DNA of 64,000 nt from Paenibacillus massiliensis subsp. panacisoli DSM 21345 (GCF_000426545.1 NZ_AUFO01000009.1:186001-250000); one strand, 5' to 3'. Positions 23,408 through 32,766 are shown, numbered from the stretch's first letter. The notes: generated from the sequence alone by a model not told the origin. Translations and numbers: made by a program.

Positions 23408-25966
23408 ATGATTCAAGCCACCCATAACGATGAACGCTACGAACTGCTTAGCCCAACCCTGCTGCCGAGAGCTTCGGGCTTTCTGTGGAACGAGAGCATG
23501 ATGGTGCATGTCAACTGCCGCGGATATATCGTGGCTCAATTCATGCAGCCAGAGCCTGCGAAGTATTCGCATGCGCCGAATCTGGAGGCCAAGACCTTCA
23601 TGCAGCCGGAGCAGCCTTATTATGCACACCACCCCGGTCGATTCGTGTATGTGAAGGACGAGGAAGATGGAACTGTCTTCTCTGCTCCATACGAGCCCGT
23701 CCGCGCTGAGCTTGAGCAGTATTCATTCTCGGTAGGAAAGCATGATATACACTGGCAAGTGCTCCATAACGGGCTTGAGATCGGCATGACGCTAACCTTG
23801 CCCAAAAATGATCCGCATGAGCTATGGAAGATCACGGTGAGGAATGTGTCCAGGGCACACCGCAAGGTGAGCCTGTATCCCTATTTTACAATCGGCTATA
23901 TGTCGTGGATGAATCAGTCTGGCGAGTATCGGCCTGACCTGCAGGCGATTGTGGCCTCCTCCATCACCCCTTACCAGAAATACAAGGATTACGATAAGAT
24001 TAAGCATTTGAAGGATAAAACGTTCCTGCTGGCCGAGCGCGAGCCTACAGCCTGGGAAGCCAATCAGGAGGAAATTGAGGGAGAAGGCGGCATTATGCAT
24101 CCCTCTGCCCTGCATGCGGATACTCTCGCTGGCGGCGAAGCCCGCTACGAGACCCCTGCAGCCGTGCTGCAATACAAGCTCGACCTGAAGGCAGGCGAGG
24201 AGCAGGAATTTCGACTGGTGTTCGGTCCGGCACAGCATGAGAGCGAGATCGCAGATATACGCCGCAGGTATTTCTCGCCTACTGAGCCTACTGATCCTGC
24301 TAAGCATACTGATCTGAAGGATTATGCGCATACCTACACGGCTACCTCGGGATCATTAGAGCGTACATTCGAGAGCAAGGATACCTATTCTGATGTAGAG
24401 AATACAGGGGATAGAGAGCATACAGAGACGATGAGGCATACAGCAAGCGAGAACTTGTTGAGCACGCCAGCTCAGGACGGCTTCACCGCTGCTGCACAGG
24501 AATATGCCGCATATATCAGCGCAGGCAAGGGACCGCTGGAGATTCATACACCCGACGTCGATCTGGACAACTTCGTTAATCATTGGCTGCCGCGCCAGAT
24601 GTACTATCACGGGGCAACCAACCGCCTGACGACCGACCCGCAGACGCGGAATTACCTTCAGGATCATATGGGGATGAGCTATATCATGCCTGAGGTAGCT
24701 AGAAATGCATTCATGACGGCTCTCGCTCAGCAAGAGTCCAGCGGCGCGATGCCAGACGGGATTATCCTGCACCCGGATGCGGAGCTGAAATATATTAATC
24801 AGGTCCCTCATACGGACCATTGTGTATGGCTGCCCATCTGCCTCAGTACGTATCTAGATGAGACGAACGATTATGCACTGCTGGCCGAAATCCTGCCCTT
24901 TGCCGACAGCAGTGAACCTGCAACTGTATTCGAGCATATGAACCGAGCCATGCAATGGCTGGCACAGGACCGGGACGAACGCGGCTTGAATTACATCCGG
25001 CAGGGTGACTGGTGCGACCCAATGAATATGGTCGGCTATAAGGGCAAGGGCGTATCCGGCTGGCTCACCATTGCTACTGCATATGCCTTCAATGTATGGG
25101 CTGACATCTGCGAGGCAGGTGGGCATGCGGAACATGCAGCACAGCACCGTCTGGCCGCGAAGGAGACGAATGCGATCGTTAACCAGTATCTGTGGGATGG
25201 CGATTGGTACGCGCGCGGCATTACGGACGATAATGTCGTGTTCGGAGTCCACACCGATAAGGAAGGGCGTATCTTCATTAATCCACAGGGCTGGGCATTG
25301 CTAAGTGGCGCTGCGGATGCTTCTCAGCAACAGAAGCTGATCCGTGCTGTGGAGGAACAGTTGGAGTCACCCTATGGGGTGGAAAAGCTCGCTCCCTCTT
25401 TCACAGCTATGCGTGAGGATGTGGGACGCGTAACCCAGAAGCATCCAGGCAGTGCGGAGAACGGAGCTGTGTACAATCATGCTGCCGCCTTCTATATCTA
25501 TGGTCTTTATGAGGTTGGTGAGCAGGAGCACGCCTACCGGCTCCTGCGGAAGATGCTGCCTGGACCTGATCGTGAGGACATCCTCCAGCGCGGTCAGCTT
25601 CCCGTCTTCATTCCGAATTATTATCGCGGAGCCTATCGCCAATTTCCGAAGACAGCTGGCCGCTCCAGTCATCTCTTCAATACAGGAACGGCACCGTGGG
25701 TATATCGCTGTCTCGTAGATGGACTATTCGGCGTTCAGGGTACTGCCCAAGGGCTACGTATCCAGCCTCAGCTCCCTTCAGCATGGCAGCAGGCTGCAAT
25801 CAAACGCAGCTTCCGAGGTGCCCTGCTCGACATCCAGATCACACGAGCAGCCGGAGTGTCTGCTACAGAAGTGTATGTTGAAGGCATATTGATCCCTGAC
25901 GGTGTGTTGAAGGAATTGAACTCAGGGGCACTGTATCAGGTGCAGGTGAAGCTCCCTGTCATCTGA
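23408..25966 (+). CDS. GH94 family glycoside phosphorylase
   Basis: 852 residues; ATG 23408. The order is that of GH94 enzymes, which split beta-glucosides with phosphate to sugar 1-phosphate: N-terminal beta-sandwich (RASGFLWNESMMVHVNCRGY), helical linker, then (alpha/alpha)6 barrel and C-terminal sheet. The barrel holds QDHMGMSYIMPEVARNAF and NQVPHTDHCVWLPI. The catalytic-acid region is YIRQGDWCDPMNMVGYKGKG, with candidate aspartates 534 and 537. Phosphate-site residues are in NTGTAPWVYRC. An insert at about 295-355, polar and repetitive (TEPTDPAKHTDLKDYAHTYT; RTFESKDTYSDVEN), enlarges it beyond the usual 790-810 residues. Possible substrates include chitobiose, cellobiose or cellobionic acid; the WCDPMN motif differs from the WNDGM of cellobiose phosphorylase, so I do not name one. 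Confidence 0.85.
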   Translation: MIQATHNDERYELLSPTLLPRASGFLWNESMMVHVNCRGYIVAQFMQPEPAKYSHAPNLEAKTFMQPEQPYYAHHPGRFVYVKDEEDGTVFSAPYEPVRAELEQYSFSVGKHDIHWQVLHNGLEIGMTLTLPKNDPHELWKITVRNVSRAHRKVSLYPYFTIGYMSWMNQSGEYRPDLQAIVASSITPYQKYKDYDKIKHLKDKTFLLAEREPTAWEANQEEIEGEGGIMHPSALHADTLAGGEARYETPAAVLQYKLDLKAGEEQEFRLVFGPAQHESEIADIRRRYFSPTEPTDPAKHTDLKDYAHTYTATSGSLERTFESKDTYSDVENTGDREHTETMRHTASENLLSTPAQDGFTAAAQEYAAYISAGKGPLEIHTPDVDLDNFVNHWLPRQMYYHGATNRLTTDPQTRNYLQDHMGMSYIMPEVARNAFMTALAQQESSGAMPDGIILHPDAELKYINQVPHTDHCVWLPICLSTYLDETNDYALLAEILPFADSSEPATVFEHMNRAMQWLAQDRDERGLNYIRQGDWCDPMNMVGYKGKGVSGWLTIATAYAFNVWADICEAGGHAEHAAQHRLAAKETNAIVNQYLWDGDWYARGITDDNVVFGVHTDKEGRIFINPQGWALLSGAADASQQQKLIRAVEEQLESPYGVEKLAPSFTAMREDVGRVTQKHPGSAENGAVYNHAAAFYIYGLYEVGEQEHAYRLLRKMLPGPDREDILQRGQLPVFIPNYYRGAYRQFPKTAGRSSHLFNTGTAPWVYRCLVDGLFGVQGTAQGLRIQPQLPSAWQQAAIKRSFRGALLDIQITRAAGVSATEVYVEGILIPDGVLKELNSGALYQVQVKLPVI

Positions 25967-26022
25967 GAACCGGGTTATAGTCTTAATTATTCGTTCCAAG
26001 CGACTCTGTAGCTATCCATTAT

Positions 26023-26064
26023 CAAAAAGCCAGAGGCCCCCTACTCGGGAGCCCCCTGGCTTTC
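26023..26064. terminator. Terminator between GH94 and adenine deaminase genes
   Basis: AAAAAGCCAG-A-GGC and GCC-CC-CTGGCTTT form an interrupted 10-bp stem around a C/G-rich loop. It serves both convergent genes. Confidence 0.65.
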
Positions 26065-26071
26065 CTTATTA

Positions 26072-26150
26072 AACAATCATTTCTGAATAAACATTGCTGA
26101 AGAACCATTGCTAAACAACCATTACTGAACAATCAACGTTGTACAATCAA
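26072..26150. repeat. Degenerate 14-bp tandem repeat at the 3' end of the adenine deaminase gene
   Basis: Units of about 14 bases follow one another: AACAATCATTTCTGAAT, AAACATTGCTGAAG, AACCATTGCTAAAC, AACCATTACTGAAC, AATCAACGTTGTAC, AATCAACGGCAC. The array crosses the adenine deaminase stop codon region, so the last codons belong to it. Confidence 0.5.
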
Positions 26151-27854
26151 CGGCACAACCTTGCCTTCATTCACATCAATCAGTCCATAATCCGTAATCT
26201 TCAGAGCCGGACTGACTGGAAGCGAATGCGTACTCAGGGACATAATGGGGTTGTAATGTCGATATCCCAGATGAAGCATCGCTGCGCGCAGCTCTTCCAC
26301 CTGCACAGCGACCTCCTCCAGCGGTTCCTCGGTCAGAATACCGCCTACAGGAAGCTTCAGATGCGACTTGATCTGTCCGCTATCCACTACACAGAATCCG
26401 CCCTGACTCTCAATGACGGTATTCGCGGCAAGGATCATATCCGGCACACTATGTCCAATGACCAGCAGATTATGGTTATCATGTGAGTAGGTTGTAGCAA
26501 TCGCTCCACGCTGAATGGTATCCCCACCAATGAGTCCATAAGCACGGTTCCCATTCTTGCCATAGCGCTCGAAGGTAGCGATCAGAGCATGACCACTGCC
26601 CTCCCACTTTACCTGTCCGCCCTTCACCGGAACCGTGACGATAGCCTCCTCCGTGAACGTCGAGCCATCCTTCACAACCATCATGCGGCAGCTGTGCTCT
26701 CCGTCTGCTTCACTGGTATGAATGTGGAAGTCCGCTTCTGACAGCTTCTCCAGCTGCACACTCCGGTAGAAATGCTCGGGAAATGCACCGATATGACGCT
26801 CCTGCCGATACTCCTCCGTATGATCATAGACCTTGTTGCCGTCCTTGTAGACCTGTGCAATCGCAAAAGACTCCAGATCCGACAACAGTACAAAATCCGC
26901 TACCTTGCCTGGCGAGATACTACCACGATCATGCATTCGCATCCGTGATGCCGGGGTGAACGTAGCTGCATAGATCGCGTGCTCGGGCTTCATTCCCATA
27001 CCGATTGCCTTACGCACAATGTGATCCAGATGCCCATGCTCGATGAAGGAGTCCGGCATCACATCATCCGTTACGAAGCAGAAATGCTGATGGACGTCCT
27101 CACGAATGAGATAGTCCATCACTTCAGTGGTCATCGACTTCTCCTGAATCTCGATGAACATGCCCGCGGCGATGCGGGCTGTCATACCCTCGATGCTCTG
27201 ATGCGTATGATCCGAGCCAATACCCGCGCTGATGAGCTGGTGTAGATCCAGATCCAACAGCTTCGGCGTATGGCCTTCGATGATGAGATCGGGGTGATGC
27301 GTCCGTACATACTCCAGAATCCGGTTCGTCTTGCTCTCAGGAGCCCGGATGACATCTACGTAATTCATGATCTCTCCGAGGCAGATCATCTCGCCCGTCT
27401 GCAAGAGCGCTTCAATCTCAGGGATATCAATCTCGCCCCCTGTTGTCTCCAGGCCCGTAGCCGGGACGGAGCTGGGAATTGAGTAGAACATATCTGCGGT
27501 ACATGACTTGCTGACAGCCATCATCTCTTCGATGCCTTCAAGTCCGAACACGTTCGCCATCTCATGCGGTTCGGGGACAATGCTTGTCACTCCGCTACGT
27601 ATCAGTCCATGAGAGAACGAGGCTGGTGTCACCATGGAGCTCTCAATATGCAGATGAATGTCAATGAGCCCAGGAACCATGTATTTCCCACTACCGTCTA
27701 TGATCTCAGCCGTCTGGAATGTCTCTTGTCCTCGATTGCCAATATAGATGAAACGGCCATCCAGTACAGCGACATTTCCTTCCTCGAATCGTCTGAAGTA
27801 ACTGTTGTACACTTTCACTTGCTTAATTAGCTTGTCCGCTCGCATTTCACGCAT
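26133..27854 (-). CDS. ade: Adenine deaminase
   Basis: 573 residues from ATG 27854, chosen because AAGGAG lies 9 bases upstream; an ATG at 27872 overlapping the previous stop (ATGA) is also possible. It deaminates adenine to hypoxanthine in purine salvage. Amidohydrolase features are MVPGLIDIHLHIESSM (metal-binding HxH), VPEPHEMANVFG, LGEIMNYVDV, IIEGHTPKL, SAGIGSDHTHQS and FVTDDVMPD. The C-terminal domain of microbial adenine deaminases follows (IGGDTIQRGAIATTYSHDNH near 470). Length and order agree with AdeC. It is the last gene of the operon with the ABC importer and nucleoside hydrolase, so imported nucleosides could be cleaved and the adenine deaminated in sequence. Confidence 0.94.
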   Translation of the reverse strand: MREMRADKLIKQVKVYNSYFRRFEEGNVAVLDGRFIYIGNRGQETFQTAEIIDGSGKYMVPGLIDIHLHIESSMVTPASFSHGLIRSGVTSIVPEPHEMANVFGLEGIEEMMAVSKSCTADMFYSIPSSVPATGLETTGGEIDIPEIEALLQTGEMICLGEIMNYVDVIRAPESKTNRILEYVRTHHPDLIIEGHTPKLLDLDLHQLISAGIGSDHTHQSIEGMTARIAAGMFIEIQEKSMTTEVMDYLIREDVHQHFCFVTDDVMPDSFIEHGHLDHIVRKAIGMGMKPEHAIYAATFTPASRMRMHDRGSISPGKVADFVLLSDLESFAIAQVYKDGNKVYDHTEEYRQERHIGAFPEHFYRSVQLEKLSEADFHIHTSEADGEHSCRMMVVKDGSTFTEEAIVTVPVKGGQVKWEGSGHALIATFERYGKNGNRAYGLIGGDTIQRGAIATTYSHDNHNLLVIGHSVPDMILAANTVIESQGGFCVVDSGQIKSHLKLPVGGILTEEPLEEVAVQVEELRAAMLHLGYRHYNPIMSLSTHSLPVSPALKITDYGLIDVNEGKVVPLIVQR

Positions 27855-27868
27855 ATCCGGATTCTCCT

Positions 27869-28930
27869 TCATTGCACCAATACCATTTTGTCTTGCGGCA
27901 CATATAGACGTACCTGCTGTCCGCTCTGATATGGAGTGTCCATTTCCTGATTGGCGGTGAAGCTACCGTGAGCCGTATCAATGACATATTGATAGCTGCG
28001 CCCCAGGTACGTACTGACCTTGACAATTCCGGCTAGCTCATTATCTCCCAGTTCGCCTACAGCATCACGGATGACGAGGTCATCTGGACGGATAGCACCT
28101 TTGCGTGCACCTATCGTAGCGGTACCTGGATTACGCGTGAGCCGGAACGTGCTGTCACCCGCTGTCAGACGCAGATGCTCTCCTTCCTCTACGGCAGGTC
28201 CGTCGAACTCCAGGAAGTTATTGAAGCCGATAAAACGAGCCACGAATTCGGTCGCTGGATATTTGAAGATGGCCGGAGGCGCATCAAGCTGCTCGATATT
28301 CCCCTTGTTCATAATGGCGACCTGATCGGAGATCGAGAAGCATTCCTCCTGATCATGAGATACGTAGACGGTCGTAATCCCTAACTCCTGCTGGATCCGG
28401 CGAATCTCCACGCGCATGTTCACACGCAGGTTCGCATCCAGATTGCTCAGCGGCTCGTCAAACAGAAGCAAATCCGGTTCAATGACGAGTGCGCGGGCAA
28501 TCGCTACACGCTGCCGCTGTCCACCAGACAGCTCGGCAGGGAAGCGCTTCTCGAAGCCAGTAAGGCTTACTGTGTCCAGCATGGACATTACACGACGCTT
28601 CACTTCGTCCTCCTTGACCTTGCGCAGGCGAAGTCCGAACGCAACATTGTCGAAAATCGACAGGTGCGGGAACAGGGCGTAGCTCTGGAATACGAATCCG
28701 AAATTCCGCTTGTTCACAGGGACACGAGTATAGTCCTTCCCTCCGAAGAGGAATTGACCCTGCTTCGCCTCCAGGAAGCCTGCGATCAGACGCAGTGTTG
28801 TCGTCTTGCCACAGCCGCTTGGTCCGAGCAAGGACAAGAGCTGACCCTTTTCCAGCTTGAGATCAAAATCCTTAAGTATCAGCTGATTCTCGTATGCAAC
28901 GGATACATGATCCAATGTCAGCAATGCCAT
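27869..28930 (-). CDS. ABC transporter ATP-binding protein, PotA-like
   Basis: 353 residues. Walker A is [11 protein letters not shown] (about 35-45), the Q-loop [11 protein letters not shown], the signature [16 protein letters not shown], Walker [14 protein letters not shown] and the switch His in [10 protein letters not shown]-terminal TOBE-like domain (about 240-350) holds [10 protein letters not shown] and TANQEMD. This is the CUT1/POT type of ATPase that powers polyamine, iron or sugar importers. It follows two POT-type permeases and precedes adenine deaminase with a four-base overlap, so it energises uptake of whatever the operon imports, probably a purine or nucleoside. Confidence 0.9.
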   Translation of the reverse strand: MALLTLDHVSVAYENQLILKDFDLKLEKGQLLSLLGPSGCGKTTTLRLIAGFLEAKQGQFLFGGKDYTRVPVNKRNFGFVFQSYALFPHLSIFDNVAFGLRLRKVKEDEVKRRVMSMLDTVSLTGFEKRFPAELSGGQRQRVAIARALVIEPDLLLFDEPLSNLDANLRVNMRVEIRRIQQELGITTVYVSHDQEECFSISDQVAIMNKGNIEQLDAPPAIFKYPATEFVARFIGFNNFLEFDGPAVEEGEHLRLTAGDSTFRLTRNPGTATIGARKGAIRPDDLVIRDAVGELGDNELAGIVKVSTYLGRSYQYVIDTAHGSFTANQEMDTPYQSGQQVRLYVPQDKMVLVQ

Positions 28931-28945
28931 GTGGCTGCACCTCCA

Positions 28946-29734
28946 TTACCTTTTAGTGAAATATGATAATCCCATCATTCGCTCGATCACGAACATCAGC
29001 ACACCCGTCAACACCATCAGCAGCACAGACAGCGCAGCAATGGTCGGGTCAAAATAGTTCTCTACATAGGTCAGCATCTGAATCGGCAATGTACTGAAGC
29101 CTGGACCCGTCATGAATACAGAGATGTCTACATTGTTGAAGGACTCCAGGAAAGCAATCAACACCGCCGCAATGATCCCTGAGCGGATGTTAGGCAGCAC
29201 GACCTTCACGAAGGTCTCGAAGCGCCCTGCACCCAGACTAAGCGCCGCCTCCTCAATAGCAAAGTCGAAGTTGGACAGACTGGAGGCGATGACCCGAATA
29301 ATGAACGGCAGCATAATGACCGTATGACCGATCAGGAGTCCGGCATAGATCGGCAGCTGATATACGACAATCAGGTATTTCAGCAGTGTGAAGCCCAGCA
29401 CGATTCCCGGAATCAGTACAGGCGAGAGAAATATGGCGTTAAGCAGTGCTTTGCCCCGAAAGGAGAAGCGACTCAGCGCATAAGCCGCTGGTACGCCCAG
29501 CAGCAGGGCCAGCACATTGCCGCACAACGATACGATCATGGAGGTCTTGAAGGTCTTCATGAACATGCTGACCTCAAATATGTTCTCATACCACCGCAAG
29601 GAGAAGCCCTCCGGCGGGAACTTCAGCACTGTGCCTGGCTCAAAGGATGTGGCCGAAATAATCAGAAGCGGGCCCAGCAGGAACACGAAGACCAGCAGAC
29701 TGAACAAGCCAAGTCCATATTGTTTGTCCTTCAT
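28946..29734 (-). CDS. ABC transporter permease, PotC-like
   Basis: 262 residues with six predicted membrane helices (first LGLFSLLVFVFLLGPLLIIS). The BPD_transp_1 EAA loop reads EEAALSLGAGRFETFVKVVL-PNIRSGI, the contact with the ATPase. It belongs to the spermidine/putrescine-type permease group (PotC partner) and lies 7 bases after the PotB-like gene. Substrate is inferred only from operon context. Confidence 0.9.
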   Translation of the reverse strand: MKDKQYGLGLFSLLVFVFLLGPLLIISATSFEPGTVLKFPPEGFSLRWYENIFEVSMFMKTFKTSMIVSLCGNVLALLLGVPAAYALSRFSFRGKALLNAIFLSPVLIPGIVLGFTLLKYLIVVYQLPIYAGLLIGHTVIMLPFIIRVIASSLSNFDFAIEEAALSLGAGRFETFVKVVLPNIRSGIIAAVLIAFLESFNNVDISVFMTGPGFSTLPIQMLTYVENYFDPTIAALSVLLMVLTGVLMFVIERMMGLSYFTKR

Positions 29735-29741
29735 AATCCAC

Positions 29742-30563
29742 CTACCCCTTCGGATTCAGTCTGGCGGCTCCCTTATTCACCAAGCCGATAACCAGAAATG
29801 TAATAACGATCATAATGGTCGCAATGACCGACGCCAGATACCAATCGTTCAGCGTCATGGCATTCTGATACAGGAATGTAGCGATGACACGCTGCTTGCC
29901 TCCCAGCAAGGCCGGCGTGGTATATGCAGTCAGGCTACCTACGAAGACGAGAATGCCGCCGATGATGAGCCCCGGCACAGCGAGCGGGAAGACAATTTTG
30001 CGGAAGGCCGCAATACGCGATGCCCCCAGACTCTGTGCAGCCCGGATCAGATCATGATCAATATTCTCCAGTACACCGACCAATGAGATGATCATCAGGG
30101 GCAGGAATAAATGCACCAGACCGATGACCATAGCTGCCGGGGTATACAGAATCTCCAGCGGCTTGTCCACAATCCCAAGGCTGATCAACGTATTATTCAG
30201 CAGCCCCTTGCGTCCCAGAATGACCATCCAGCTGAAGGAGCGCACCACGGGGCTCGTAAGCAGCGGGAAGATCGCCAAGGCCAATAGGATACCCTTGCGC
30301 CGGGGTGCCTTTTGCGAGATATAGTAAGCTGTGGGGAAGCCCATTACTATGCAGATCAAGGTCGTAATGACACTGACCTGTAGCGTAGTCAGCAATATTT
30401 TCAGAAAGTAAGGGTCCTTGAAGAAATGAAGATAGCCCTCAAGTGAGAACGAGCTGTCCCGGACAAAAGTCGAGCCGATCGTCAGTACGATCGGAATGAT
30501 CATAAATACCATCAAAAAGAGCAGTCCCGGAAGCAGCAGCCAGTACAAGTACGTTTTCTTCAT
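29742..30563 (-). CDS. ABC transporter permease, PotB-like
   Basis: 273 residues; N-terminal helix YLYWLLLPGLLFLMVFMIIP, six helices in all, and an EAA loop RAAQSLGASRIAAFRKIVFP-LAVPGL. It pairs with the PotC-like permease to form the channel. The intergenic distances (11 bases before, 7 after) indicate a single transcript. Confidence 0.9.
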   Translation of the reverse strand: MKKTYLYWLLLPGLLFLMVFMIIPIVLTIGSTFVRDSSFSLEGYLHFFKDPYFLKILLTTLQVSVITTLICIVMGFPTAYYISQKAPRRKGILLALAIFPLLTSPVVRSFSWMVILGRKGLLNNTLISLGIVDKPLEILYTPAAMVIGLVHLFLPLMIISLVGVLENIDHDLIRAAQSLGASRIAAFRKIVFPLAVPGLIIGGILVFVGSLTAYTTPALLGGKQRVIATFLYQNAMTLNDWYLASVIATIMIVITFLVIGLVNKGAARLNPKG

Positions 30564-30574
30564 GACTAACTCCT

Positions 30575-31513
30575 TTACATTTGTCCTGTCACATGAACGA
30601 ACCGTGTCAAAAATGCTTCATGGTCAACACCCTCGCTGACCTGCATGTTGGGAGGCTGACCAAGACGATTCTGTATATCTCCGACCGTCTGTCCGTCGCA
30701 CAGGCGACTGGATGTCTCAATATCCACATACATTGGCTTCATGTCCATTAGCTCCGGCCATAAGGCAACGCCAACAGCCAACGGATCATGCAGTGCACAG
30801 GCACGGACGCCGTTACGCGCTTCATATCTTTTCGTATATTCAGAGGTGCTCTGCTCCACGTAATTACGGATCTGCGGATCAGCAATCTGAGCAATATGCT
30901 CGGCGGTAAGTAGCGCCTTGCGCGTCACATCCAGACCGACCTGAGTCAGCTTGCGGAAGCCCGCATGGAATACAATACGTGCCGCCTCAGGGTCTGCGTA
31001 CATATTGTACTCAGCCACTGGAGTGACATTGCCGCAGCCATGAATGACGCCACCCATAAAGATGACTTCCTCAATATGCTTGGGTAGCTCAGGATATCTG
31101 AGCAGTGCATGAGCGAGATTGGTGAGTGGCCCTGTGCAGACCAGCGTAAGTCTGTCCTGTCCGCCTTTTAGGTTCAGTGCATGCTCGATCATCAGATCGG
31201 CAGCGAACCCTGAAGCAGGAGCAGTAGAAGGGACCGCATACGGCAGCGCTCCCCCTATTCCATCCTGACCGTGAATACGTGTCTCATTGAACTCCGGGCG
31301 GATCAGGGGCGTCTCCGCCCCACGGTAGACCGGAATATCCGGTCTACCCAAGAGATCCAGCACTTTGCCCGTATTCACTGTTGCCTGCTCCAGTGATACA
31401 TTGCCGCACACGGTAGTAATGGCCTGGATATCGAGCTGCTTGCTCTTGACGGCCAGAATGATTCCCAGTGCATCATCAATTCCTGTGTCTACATCCAGTA
31501 TAATTTTCTTCAT
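30575..31513 (-). CDS. Nucleoside hydrolase (inosine/uridine-preferring type)
   Basis: 312 residues. The calcium-binding motif DVDTGIDDA at the N-terminus and the active-site histidine in CALHDPLAVGVAL are both canonical, with LVCTGPLTNLAHAL and VIFMGGVIHGCGNVTPVAEY between them. These enzymes split ribonucleosides into base and ribose. ATG 31513 overlaps the stop of the binding-protein gene (TGATG); a GTG one codon earlier is possible. Its place between the binding protein and the permeases of an importer strongly suggests that a nucleoside is imported and hydrolysed. A second, divergent member of the family is at 38304-39257. Confidence 0.92.
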   Translation of the reverse strand: MKKIILDVDTGIDDALGIILAVKSKQLDIQAITTVCGNVSLEQATVNTGKVLDLLGRPDIPVYRGAETPLIRPEFNETRIHGQDGIGGALPYAVPSTAPASGFAADLMIEHALNLKGGQDRLTLVCTGPLTNLAHALLRYPELPKHIEEVIFMGGVIHGCGNVTPVAEYNMYADPEAARIVFHAGFRKLTQVGLDVTRKALLTAEHIAQIADPQIRNYVEQSTSEYTKRYEARNGVRACALHDPLAVGVALWPELMDMKPMYVDIETSSRLCDGQTVGDIQNRLGQPPNMQVSEGVDHEAFLTRFVHVTGQM

Positions 31514-32580
31514 CACTGCGCAATTTCCCGGTTCCAGCGGTCCGTCCAGGTTGCCATCTGGCTATTCACGAACGCCATATCCAGCTTCACCAGCTTCTCA
31601 ACTACGTCCGCACCATAAGTAATACCTTCGGTCTCTTCACCAGACAATACCACTTCGGTATTTACCGGGGAGTCTACCTTGGCTTTAGCAGACTTCTCCT
31701 GTACTTCCTTGCTCAGCTGCCAGTTCATGAACTCCTCTGCCAGCTCCTTCTGATCAGAGCCCTTCACGATATTCAGTGTATTCATTACGGCATATGCCCC
31801 TTCGGATGGTGCTACGAACTTGGCATCAGGTACCGCCGCCTTCAGATCCTTGAAGTACATTTCCATAATCGGCCCACCAGCAATCTCTTCCTGGCTGAAC
31901 ATATTCACGAACTCCGAGGTCTGGCTGTAGAACTTCACGATATTCGGGCTCAACTCTGCGAGCTTCGTGAAGGCAGCATCCTCATTAAATTCAGCATTTC
32001 CGGCTACCTTGGAAGCTGCATCCACGACCATAGGTCCAGCCGTCGCCGTAATATTCGGCAGCGTTACGTTGCCTGCGAATTCAGGGCCCCACAGATCGCT
32101 CCACGAGGTGACTTCCTTCGATACCATCCCTGGATTGTAGGCAATTCCCAGACGACCTACCGTGTAGGCAGGGCCATATTCCTCACCAAGTGGAGCCTTG
32201 GCAATGTCATACACATGCTCTAGATTCGTCAGCTTCGAGCGATCGACCGTCTCGAACAAGCCCTCTTGAATACCTTGTTGCGCATAATAATCTGACAGAT
32301 AGATCAGATCGACGTCGGAGCTGCCTTGACGAATCTTGTTCAGACGCTCAGCGTTGTTCCCCATCTCAAGGACAATCTCCACATTATGCTCCTGCTCGAA
32401 GGGAGCGTACACTTCCTTCTTGAAGAAATCCTCCGAGAAGCCCCAGGTCGAGATGACCAGCTTCTGCTTGGCTCCTGTGTTGGATGCTCCTCCATCGGCT
32501 ACTGGCTCAGTGCCCCCACAGCCTGCCAATAGAGTGGACGCAAGCGCCATTGTCACCATTCCGCCTAACCATTTTTTCAT
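31513..32580 (-). CDS. ABC transporter substrate-binding lipoprotein, polyamine-type
   Basis: 355 residues from ATG 32580, with AGGAGG 9 bases upstream. The signal peptide ends in a lipobox LLAGC (Cys21), so the protein is a membrane-anchored lipoprotein. The mature part has the two-lobed periplasmic-binding fold of the PotD-like group (LVISTWGFSEDFFKKEVYAP; SDVDLIYLSDYYAQQGIQEG; YTVGRLGIAYNPGMV; WSDLWGPEFAGNVTLPNI). Genes after it encode a nucleoside hydrolase, two permeases, the ATPase and adenine deaminase. A polyamine-type binding protein in a purine-salvage operon suggests a nucleoside or purine ligand; a polyamine ligand is not excluded. Confidence 0.88.
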   Translation of the reverse strand: MKKWLGGMVTMALASTLLAGCGGTEPVADGGASNTGAKQKLVISTWGFSEDFFKKEVYAPFEQEHNVEIVLEMGNNAERLNKIRQGSSDVDLIYLSDYYAQQGIQEGLFETVDRSKLTNLEHVYDIAKAPLGEEYGPAYTVGRLGIAYNPGMVSKEVTSWSDLWGPEFAGNVTLPNITATAGPMVVDAASKVAGNAEFNEDAAFTKLAELSPNIVKFYSQTSEFVNMFSQEEIAGGPIMEMYFKDLKAAVPDAKFVAPSEGAYAVMNTLNIVKGSDQKELAEEFMNWQLSKEVQEKSAKAKVDSPVNTEVVLSGEETEGITYGADVVEKLVKLDMAFVNSQMATWTDRWNREIAQ

Positions 32581-32631
32581 TTGATTCATCCTCCTGCTGG
32601 ATAATATGGTCTTATTATGAAAAATAAAAAA

Positions 32632-32669
32632 GAAAAGCATTCTTGTCGTGTTGAACAAGAACGCTTTTC
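32632..32669 (-). terminator. Intrinsic terminator in the leader of the importer operon
   Basis: On the minus strand GAAAAGCGTTCTTGT and ACAAGAATGCTTTTC form a 15-bp stem with one mismatch, followed by TTTTTTATTTTTC. It lies 52 bases before the binding-protein start and about 100 bases after the DUF2294 stop. It may simply end the DUF2294 transcript, or it may be an attenuator for the importer operon, since no convincing promoter fits between it and the ATG. Confidence 0.75.
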
Positions 32670-32766
32670 TCCGTAAACAAAGATAAGCGACACCCGCTAT
32701 AGGCAGTACAGGGCCTCCGCCCAGATAGATCCGTGCCGAGAAGCCAATCTATGCAATTCATCATGG

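Noticed and set aside
32670..32766. Purine, guanidine-I or PRPP riboswitch
   Set aside because: Conserved nucleotides of these aptamers could not be found on either strand; only general stem-loop potential remains.
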